From contig OZ035962.1 in assembly GCA_964034945.1 (NCBI GenBank), forward strand, positions 69,082,274-69,146,273: a stretch of 64,000 bases of DNA, given 5' to 3'. This document shows positions 56,501-64,000 of the stretch, one piece after another. The DNA comes from Chrysopilus asiliformis. Its lineage: Eukaryota; Arthropoda; Insecta; Diptera; Rhagionidae. Made by a program: the position numbers and the translations under genes. The notes under the pieces were generated by a model, which was given only the letters and a program-made list of their open reading frames with translations, was not told the origin of the DNA and did not search any database. Numbering within the stretch: position 1 is the stretch's first letter; each line of letters starts with the position of its first letter.

Positions 56501-59500
56501 TTTTTTCATAAAAAAAATTTCAATGAAAAAAATGTTATAGGATTTATGAAACCTGCTTAAAAATTAGGAAATACTTTTTCTTAAAATGAATGAAGTTTTT
56601 AATAAAGCAAATGATTTTTCTTGCATTTGATTGAGCTTTTCCTAGTATTAATGAAAAAGAGCACGTCTTAAAAGCAATGAAGTATTTTCATAGATCTGAT
56701 GAACGAAATTTTTCTGAGTGTGCGATCAAATAACATTTACCTCTCGTTTGGACTATTTCTATTTGAATTGGAACTGATTCTTCAAAAATCTCCTTGACTT
56801 CAGGTCGGCGGATCTCAGCCCCATAATATTTATCCCTAATTGTCGATTCATGCATGTCTTCATCAATAGCTTTATTTCAATAATGAAATGTCGAGATAAT
56901 ACAACAAAAGATCACTTTAGTATTTATAAAATGCAAGATTTTTATTAATTTGATGGAAAAAATAGCTACAAAGTCATTGAAAATTGAAATGAAATTTCAC
57001 AGTTTTTTTTATGTAGGGTAGGGTGGGACTAAAAGAGTCAGGAATAAAAAGTGAAACCTTTATTTTTTTGAAAAACAAAAGTTTGCCAGAAAACCTGTAA
57101 ATGTGGCCTTTCGCTGAGTCAGACGAGCTACATGAAGTTTCCTCAGCAATTTTTCAAACAAATAATACAATTTATAGTAACCCTGCAGACCAGAAAATGA
57201 ATGTTCTTCTGAAGACAGTGCAAATGAAGCTGTTCAGAATGATTCGAAGAAAAATATTCATGTAGTCAAACGGTGCGGTAAAGAATATTTCTTCATTGCG
57301 GTGAAGGCACAGTGAGTCGAATGTGAATGTATAACTATCAAAAGTAAGCTAATAGGAAGTATATGCAGAAGGAGATGTAAGTAATCGAAACTGAAGAAGT
57401 CAAATATTTTGTTTTGGCTGTACTAATTTGACAATTAAGAACTAAATAAATAAAATTATCTTTTTACTTTTTCAGGGTTTCGGGACAACAAAAATAGCAA
57501 GCATATTCACCTAGGATTCTCCAAAATGACTCGCTAGTGGCGGAAATTTAAAGTGCCAAAGGTGTTACTGAGAACCGTTTGCGAAATTACTTGACAGTCA
57601 TATTTTGTTCACCAAAATGAAAAAAATAAATCACAATAGTTTAAACATTCACTTGATCTTCATCTAATTCACTTAATCTTCACTTTTACATTGACCGGTG
57701 GAGAAAATCTAACATCATTAGAGGTAGAGTAAGTACGGGTATTGCGGACCATGCGGGTAATGTGGACCACTGCAATATCTCAAAAACTGTACGAGGGAAT
57801 TAATTCGAGTTCATGTTCAAACATGCACCGGCGACACTTGATCTGTGAAACCAATTGTTTGCGTTGAAAGCTCATTCAGTTTCAGAATTTTTTGGAGGAA
57901 GGTCATATTATGTACCAGAAAAATCGTGTTTTTTTAAATGACAAAGAAAATTGATTTGTATGATCTTATCACACAACATTGGTCCACATTACTCGCACCA
58001 AAACCAAATTGACTGATTGTGTCAATCTTCACATTTTTCGATTTAAAAAGACAAAAAATCATCAGATCAGGTAACGATCTTCTCTTGAATAACAAACTGT
58101 TGTTTATTAAAAAATTCTAATAGTTCCCTCATATGAGTAAAAAATAGGAACGGTGGTCCGCAATACGCTCTTACTCTACTCACTAGAGGTCATAAGTGAA
58201 TTTACTAGTGAACATTTCATTCAGTAAATGTCAAGGAATCACTCACTAGTGAGTCACTTTACATTCGTTTGGTCTGCTGGTTTTTTTTTTTGGCAGGGTG
58301 GGTAAACTTTTTTTTTGGGGACAAGACGAGCAACAAAATTTTATATAGAAAATAAAACTTAATTTAGATTAAAACCAAGGGAAAAAATCAATAATGTGCG
58401 CCGCAGGAGATATTTTTAATCCGAGGATATCCCAACGTATTTATGAAAAAATATGGGCTGTTTTAATTTAAATGCTTTTAACGTCATGCGCACCGGTAAC
58501 CTCTTTTTTGTGGTGGATTAATCAAATTCATAGGGTTGATTCCTTAGAATTAAAATAGCATTAAAAAAATTGAAAAAAAATTGTGTGTACTGTATTTAGC
58601 ACAATATCAAACTAGTGGATGACGCATGAATTTAACTGTGACAAATTTTCGGACTAATATTGGTTCACTCACACCAAAAAAATGTCATGTACTACGTGTA
58701 GTACACTGGAAGGTAGCAGGTTAAAGTAGTTTAAACGTCTTTAGTTCAAAAAAATAACAGTAAAATTTTAAACAAAAAAAATACCGTGTAACAGAAATTC
58801 ACTTTGCTTCGAAAAATTCACATTTTCGAGCCCAATGAACCACTGAAACAGCTGACACCGCCAAAATTAGGAAGTTGGTCTGCTTTCGAATCGCGTCTTT
58901 TAGCGCAGCGTTGTCAGAGGTCCCATAAGAAAGCACTGTGTTAAACGGTTCAACTTTTGCGACGCAACACCAGACGCTTTCACTGTAATGCCACCTTTAT
59001 TCAAGGTTTATAAAAAAACTAAAAGTTTTTTCAAAATCCCTGCGGACCCCCAGGCATGGAGTGGCACTTTTTGTGCTTCGAATGGCGCAAAACTGTAAGA
59101 GAAGCGACACGTATAAAAAACAGTGCCCGTACGAAAGCAATACAGTTATTGTAACTTGTTCACTAGTTTAGTATCTGAGTGTAAAAGCTAGAACTTAAGT
59201 GGTTCTTAAGAATTTCGCCCCCTACCTCACACAACATATCAAAAAGTTGTTATGAGTAAAAAAACATAACAAAAGCTATAATTGCCAATCTGGCAATCAT
59301 TGGAGACCCGTATGGTGATATTCGTATCAAAATTCGAATAGTTATACCAAAATTCCACTTTGAAGTCAAACTTTCCAATAAGATTTTTTAAAATTTATTC
59401 CAATCGGATTTTGATGTATGGGAGTTTTATGTAGAATCATATCCTAAATAACTTTTGTTCTTGGACTTTTTTGATAAGATGCACCGTTTTTGAGATATTC

Positions 59501-60297
59501 ACAAAAAACGTTTTCGTTCGTATGGGGGGTACCCCCCCCCCCCCCCCCCCCATAATGGTCCATTTTTGCCCATTAACGAACTTAGCCTCGCATTTTACGA
59601 AAAACGGATCTGTGCAAACTTCCAAGTCTCTAGCTCAATCCGTGCGCCCGCAATCCGCGCCACAGACAGACAGACGGACGGACAGACGGACGAACAGACG
59701 GACAGACGGACGGACATGCAAAAATTAAATATTTTTATCATTCTAAACACACTGGTGTAATTATTTTTTTTGTGCGATGACGGGATCTTGGCGTTACAAA
59801 CGGTAAGGCAAAGTTAATATACCCTTTGGTTTCACCATACGGGTATAAAAAGTTTTGATTGAAATTAACAAAAAGAAAATTAATGCGGTTTCTAAAATTT
59901 TAATATACTTAGAAAAGCTGAAGCACGTGTAGAAAAGACAATTTTTTATCGTGGCAAAAATATTCAACTTATGTACAGGCGAAATGTGAGATAAAAAAAA
60001 ATTTCTTTACAACATACTAATTTCAGACGCATTTTGGCCAAATTCTAAATTGTAATTATTCTGAGTGAATAAAAAATGAGCTCCTTCATTTGTAACGGCA
60101 GACACATAAAATTTATATCGAAAAATTTCCTCTTTGTAAGCTTCATTGCGTATAAAATTCAAATCAAAATGTTTGTAATTCGGATTATCAGCATAATATT
60201 CACTGCAATTCTTATTAGTTAATTCTTTAAAATTTGTTTTTGCACTTAGTATTCCACTGAGAAAAGCCACGTTTAGAAAAAATAATTTATAAAACAT
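53502..60297 (-). CDS. Cys-loop receptor-like channel subunit with N-terminal Methyltransf_FA-like domain (8 exons, 3' end incomplete)
   Basis: Exons on the minus strand are 60297-60018, 56869-56741, 55905-55768, 54617-54475, 54411-54305, 54252-53897, 53832-53692 and 53623-53502. All have GT/AG ends and matching phases, giving 472 codons. The start at 60297 was chosen because residues 1-19 form a signal peptide; an upstream in-frame ATG at 60366 would bury it. Residues about 60-93 (F-Y-V-S-A ... G-A-H-F) and 126-179 resemble a Methyltransf_FA domain. Residues 183-370 resemble a Cys-loop ligand-binding domain: W232-V-D, I256-W-A-P-E, and C304/C318 separated by exactly 13 residues. Hydrophobic segments at about 372-392, 403-423 and 430-453 fit M1-M3. 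The usual F-P-F-D of the loop is missing and C298 is extra. M4 was not found; a short following exon (53388-53429) is possible. Inferred role: extracellular ligand-gated channel or sensor subunit at the plasma membrane; ligand unknown. The introns carry several mobile elements. Confidence 0.8.
54800..54972. mobile_element. pogo-like MITE in intron 3
   Basis: 173 bases, ends CAGTGTATCTCGATTATAAC and the looser inverse CAGTATAAGG...GTTATAACG, flanked by TA (54798-54799, 54973-54974). Lies in an intron of the Cys-loop-like gene. Confidence 0.55.
54979..55494 (+). repeat. dispersed repeat with (CAGA)n and TATTATATTATAGG tail
   Basis: Contains two CAAATTTCA...ATCGGTTGAG-type blocks, (CAGA)n at 55449-55467 and a short AT tail, the same design as 41961-42367. 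Located in intron 3. Confidence 0.5.
57725..58188. mobile_element. TA-flanked MITE in intron 1
   Basis: TIR starting GAGTAAG(T/A)(A/G)CG(G/-)GTATTGCGGACC with TA outside both ends. Interior words GGTCC and GCAATA recall the TA-flanked element 41285-42866. Lies within intron 1 of the Cys-loop-like gene. Confidence 0.6.
58190..59260. other. no exon recognised (intron 1 of the Cys-loop-like gene)
   Basis: AT-rich intronic sequence; no ORF fits the missing protein parts and none is required by the exon phases. Confidence 0.4.
59263..59847 (-). mobile_element. Helentron-type element, copy E, in intron 1
   Basis: Full-length minus-strand copy: hairpin ATTGCCAATCTGGCAAT near 59280, (GRAC)n tract at 59665-59715 and the TATACCC palindrome ending near 59845. 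A run of about 21 C (59529-59550) follows GGGGGGTA. Confidence 0.85.
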
Positions 60298-60360
60298 TTT
60301 TAAACACCGCAACAAGCAATTCGAACTTCTAAATATCAACTTTCTCCAATGATAAATAAA

Positions 60361-60410
60361 TCGCAACTAAAAACCCACAAGTCCCATTTTACAGATACTT
60401 TAAATAGCAC
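60361..60410 (-). promoter_or_regulatory. candidate core promoter of the Cys-loop-like gene
   Basis: On the minus strand, TATTTAAA (60406-60399) lies upstream of an initiator-like TTAGTTG whose A is at 60368. That is about 70 bases before the chosen ATG at 60297. The TATA-to-initiator spacing is slightly longer than usual, so this is tentative. Confidence 0.3.
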
Positions 60411-60830
60411 CAAATATTTTAATCACATCTATATGAATCATTGATGATAAAATATTTTTAGTCGGGGCACTTACTATAAAAATTTTCAAATAAGTTTTTA
60501 TTAAAAAAAATCTACTGTAAAATAATTATGCAGTGACTAACAACTAGAAATTTTTATCTTTGCATATATGTATATTATAAAGAGAAAAACGCTAAGAATA
60601 TTTTTAGACTAAGCCGTAAATTAAATATCGCTACAATTCGAGTTCCTTATCAATTCGCCGACGAATTTATTTCAAAGTTGTTTTAACCACAAACCACCGT
60701 TTTTTTATATTTTTCAATGAAATAACACTTTTGGTTCTGAGTTTTAAAAAAAAAAGTTACAGTTGCACTTACGACTCTAAAAAATATTTACTAAGTCTAA
60801 GTCCACCCAAAAAAATCAAGTTTTTTTTAA

Positions 60831-61140
60831 CACGTTGACTGTCACCATGGAAGCGAAAAATTCGGGTCCCAGACGCCAGGAGACTTTTTTTATGAATTGC
60901 CTTCAAATGATATTATTTTTATAAATTTCCGAGATATACCGCTATATACAAAATTCATCGGTCAAATATCAAAACGGTTTGTCAGGTCGTCTATTATTGT
61001 TTCCATAAGTTTCATACAGTTCTGTGCACCCAATGCTTTACCACTTTCTTAGACCACATGTGTCTCCTGAGTAGACACATGTGGTCTGAGTAGCCCATTA
61101 TAATGTGAATATATGTCGATCTCATATGGCAGTTAACGTG
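60831..61140. mobile_element. piggyBac-like MITE
   Basis: 310 bases, flanked by TTAA (60827-60830, 61141-61144), TIR CACGTT(G/A)ACTG(T/C)CA. An inner palindrome CACATGTG lies near 61058-61088. Just upstream of the Cys-loop-like gene. Confidence 0.75.
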
Positions 61141-61144
61141 TTAA

Positions 61145-62092
61145 TTCTTTATTCAGTGAAACCCGCCTAGGAGTACATCAGTTGGGTTCGAAAAATGTCT
61201 GCTACTAAGCGGGATCCGGTTTCTTAATGCGCTCGTATCCGGTTTCTTAATAAAAAGATCCATAATATCTGTGTTATATCTACATCGTAAGACAAATTTT
61301 TAAATAAAAAACGTTTTAATGTAAAAAGCGTAGATAAATAATTAAAATTTCTTCTACATAAAAAAGTTCACAACATATTTCAAAAATATCAATTTCCGAT
61401 GTTTTAAAATCACAAAACCTATTTCAGACAGGCATTCTATATTTTTTTTTAAATTTAGGATAGAAGACGTAAATTAGGCAAAGGTTCAAACTTTTGAAAG
61501 ATAAATACACGATAAAATGAAAGATAAATACATTGCAGTGGATAGTTTTAGGATACCATGATCAAATATACCCTTAAATTGAAATTCTCGCGGTTGCTAA
61601 AGAAGAGTAGCTTCATTTTGTATGCGTTTGACGTCTTGGTTTGATACAGCGGATTTCTAAAAATGTCCCAATTCTCATACTTACATACAATATAACACTT
61701 TCCTATATGAAAAATCCAAGATAATTACATAGGGCAAATAAAAAATTGAACTTTTTGTGTAAACATGTATATATTTTTTTTTTAAATTAAAATGTTTATT
61801 ATTCTTTCCTTCATTAATTACAAAAATTCAATATAATTTTCATTCTTAGAAATAGCAAATAAAAATATTAAAAGTACAAAAGTACACTTCAAATGCTGAG
61901 GTTCACCCCACTATTTCAGTATATATTCCGAGTCTAAAAGGGCCCATAGACGGCCAACTTTGTTGCCAACCTGGTCGCCAACCTGGTTGGTAGTTTTTAC
62001 CACAGACGAGACGGAATGTTGGCAACCAAGTTGTCAACATCATTTTTAACAAGATCCCGTTGACTTTAGGTGATTTCTCTAATTTTTTTTAT
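61145..62092. other. no gene recognised
   Basis: AT-rich. A lone GGGCCCATAGACGGCCAACT-type end (61940-62050) with GTTGGCAACC repeats may be half of a TIR element. No ORF supported. Confidence 0.35.
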
Positions 62093-62270
62093 CTCTATAT
62101 ATAAAATCGTTTGTCCTGACTGACTATCAACGCCCAGCCCAAACCCCTGAAGCTAGAGACTTGAAACTTTCACAGTCGGTCCCAACCAACTCATAGGCGC
62201 TCACTAAGGCGGGGTTTTCCGAAATTTTACCCCTAAGGGGGAGAACGGGGGGTAAAGGGGGTTTGGGTGT
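62093..62270 (+). repeat. 5' part of a dispersed repeat cut by Helentron-type copy F
   Basis: Begins TATATATAAAATCGTTTGTC, has GAAGCTAGAGACTTGAAACT and G-rich text, and stops exactly where copy F starts. Confidence 0.45.
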
Positions 62271-62411
62271 TTATACCCGTATGGTGAAACCAAAGGGTAT
62301 ATTAACTTTGCCTTACCGTTTGTAACGCCAAGATCCCGTCATCGCACAAAAAAAGGAATTACACCAGTGTGTTTAGAATGATGAAAAAAGTTGAATTTAG
62401 CATGTCCGTCC

Positions 62412-62469
<58 letters not shown>

Positions 62470-62858
62470 CTGTGGCGCGGATTGCGGGCGCACGGATTGA
62501 GCTAGAGACTTGAAATTTTGCGTGGATCCGTTTTTCGTAAAGTGCGAGGCTAAGTTCGTTAATGGGCAAAAATGGACTATTAGGGGGGGTACCCCCCATA
62601 CGAACGAAAACGGTTTTTGTGAATATCTCAAAAACGGTGCATCTTATCAAAAAAGTCCAAGAACAAAAGTTATTTAGGATATGATTCTACATAAAACTCC
62701 CATACATCAAAATCCGATTGGAATAAATTTTAAAAATTCTTATTGGAAAGTTTGACTTCAAAGTGGAATTTTGGTACAACTGTTCGAATTTTGATACGAA
62801 TATCACCATACGGGTCTTCAATGATTGCCAGATTGGCAATTATAGCTTTTGTTATGTT
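62271..62858 (+). mobile_element. Helentron-type element, copy F, full length
   Basis: TATACCCGTATGGTGAAACC at the start, (GTCY)n at 62404-62470, core block, TCACCATACGGGT and the hairpin ATTGCCAGATTGGCAAT at the end. Confidence 0.85.
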
Positions 62859-62915
62859 TTTCAACTGTGATTTTCGCCATGAATCCTGCTCAATAGAAGG
62901 CTTAAAAGTTTCACT

Positions 62916-63115
62916 CGGGGGTTTTCGGGGTCGCTGATCACGAATCCGGAGTTAGATTTTCAAAATTAGAAACGGAAGGTCCTGTAAGGATAACGCAAAT
63001 ATCCTTTTTCCCATTTTTCCCGGGAAAAAATTGCATTAGGGGGTGTTTGGGGTCGCTGATCACGAATCTGGTGTTAGATTTACAAAATTCAAAACGGAAG
63101 GTCCTGTAATAACGT
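62916..63115. repeat. diverged tandem repeat of about 123 bases
   Basis: GGGGTCGCTGATCACGAATC and GAAGGTCCTGTAA occur in the same order twice, offset by about 123. Confidence 0.7.
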
Positions 63116-63239
63116 TTTTCCCAAAACTTTTTAAGTTATTTATGGTTTTTTGGCATTCTAAAATTTATACAAAAAAGCAGGTGTCTGTCTCGTAGAGACG
63201 GCCAGAAGACGTGGATCCGCCTACAACGATCGCCAATAG

Positions 63240-63455
63240 ATATTTTGGCAATTATTGAAAATCCGTATGGTGATTTAAGTGAACGGCGAACAGTTGTATC
63301 AAAATTCCACTTTGAAGTCAAACTTTTCAATAAGATTTTTTAAAATTTATTCCAATCGGATTTTGATGTATGGGAGTTTTATGTTCTACATAATCCTAAA
63401 TAACTTTTGTTCTTGGACTTTTTTGATAACATGCACCGTTTTTGAGATATTCGGT
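63240..63455 (-). mobile_element. Helentron-type element, copy G, 3' half only
   Basis: A minus-strand copy from the broken 3' hairpin (TTGGCAATTATTGAAAATCC) to GAGATATTCG; the 5' half is absent. Confidence 0.75.
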
Positions 63456-64000
63456 TACTCCATACGTGTATAATAATTTTATTTATAATTGGTTTATGAT
63501 AAGCGAAGTATGAAATAAATATCATACATACAGTGTTCAAAACGCTCCCATTTCTAGTCTTTCGTTCAAATTAGTTATATATATATATATATAATAACGA
63601 AGGTTTTACATAAATTTACTATTTCATCGATTCTACTACTATTTTTCGGCCGATTTACTACGATTTCGAAAATCAAAAGTCACAACCCTGAACAGAACTT
63701 TAATGCTGGGAGCGAAATATCGCTCTCTTACTAATGAAATACATACTTATATATGTGTGTGCATCATAATCAACAGCCATCGCTCGAGGCTTTCATTCAT
63801 TTTTATGCGAGACCCACAAACCGCTTTGAACAAGAAGCGAAAACTTAAATAGAAATCATTTTCGTTCCCAAGAACGAGAGTCGGAAACCGCAGCAAACGC
63901 TTTTGCTGTTAAGAGCAACACTATTAACAGCGAAAAGAACGAAATAACATGACATTCAATACATCAGATTCAATACACACAAAAAACAAGCATAAAAAGA
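63456..64000. other. no gene recognised
   Basis: A short (TA)n at 63570-63592. The last 300 bases are less AT-rich and contain GCTTTTGCTGTTAAGAG and ATTAACAGCGAAAAG as an inverse pair. It could be gene-proximal, but nothing is coding. Confidence 0.35.

Noticed and set aside
1..64000. LTR retrotransposon, LINE reverse transcriptase or endogenous virus coding sequence
   Set aside because: No reverse-transcriptase, integrase, gag or envelope-like reading frame was seen in any ORF.

Overview
This window looks like nuclear DNA from a higher fly (Diptera, probably Cyclorrhapha). That rests on AT-rich sequence, short introns with GTAAGT-type donors, a mariner with mellifera-like transposase text, and dispersed elements built like the Drosophila DINE-1/mini-me (Helentron-type) family. 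The species cannot be named from sequence alone. No LTR retroelement, reverse transcriptase, rRNA, CRISPR or bacterial feature was seen.

Only one convincing host gene is present, on the minus strand from 60297 down to about 53502 (possibly 53388). Eight exons join in frame (1416 nt, 472 codons). They encode a signal peptide, a domain resembling Methyltransf_FA (farnesoic acid O-methyltransferase-like) split over exons 1-3, a Cys-loop receptor ligand-binding domain (W-x-D, I-W-A-P-E, C-x13-C) in exons 4-6, and three hydrophobic segments in exons 6-8. The final M4 exon was not found. This apparent fusion of an extracellular FA-type module to a divergent pentameric ion-channel subunit is the most interesting host feature.

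The rest is a dense, nested landscape of mostly non-autonomous elements. Region 1-820 holds a motif-dense TIR element split by a tRNA-derived SINE. Region 1337-5752 is a multi-level nest of TIR elements, a Helentron-type element, a MITE and a perfect foldback. At 5753-6580 sits a Harbinger-type element with a MADF ORF. Region 9.4-11.2 kb has a TTAA MITE, then a SINE whose 3' target duplication is split by an internally deleted mariner. Region 11.8-14.4 kb has a Tourist-like MITE, a second motif-dense element, a minisatellite and pogo-like and CACGG-type MITEs. Region 17.5-18.9 kb is a TTAA-flanked element with a hAT (BED-finger exon) inside it. Region 23-26.5 kb has a CACTR-type element and two abutting hAT-type elements that share one 8-bp target, so three copies of GTTATGAC. 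Region 32.6-36.5 kb has a long-TIR element and a hAT inside a hAT. Region 38-43 kb holds a decayed Tc1/mariner transposase, a Helentron-type copy, a MITE inside a palindrome and a TA-flanked element with a PHD-finger remnant. Further hAT-type elements lie at 45.8-46.5 kb and at 50.25-52.0 kb; the second contains a Helentron-type copy that itself contains a piggyBac-like MITE. At 52.1-53.3 kb a CACGG element carries the second SINE.

A theme that standard annotation would miss is that several unrelated-looking TIR elements are filled with their own short palindromic word (TGTTCA, ATCGAT, ATATGCA, TTATCA, TTTAGTACA, GTCTAAA, TTGGATT). These look like element-specific transposase-binding arrays.
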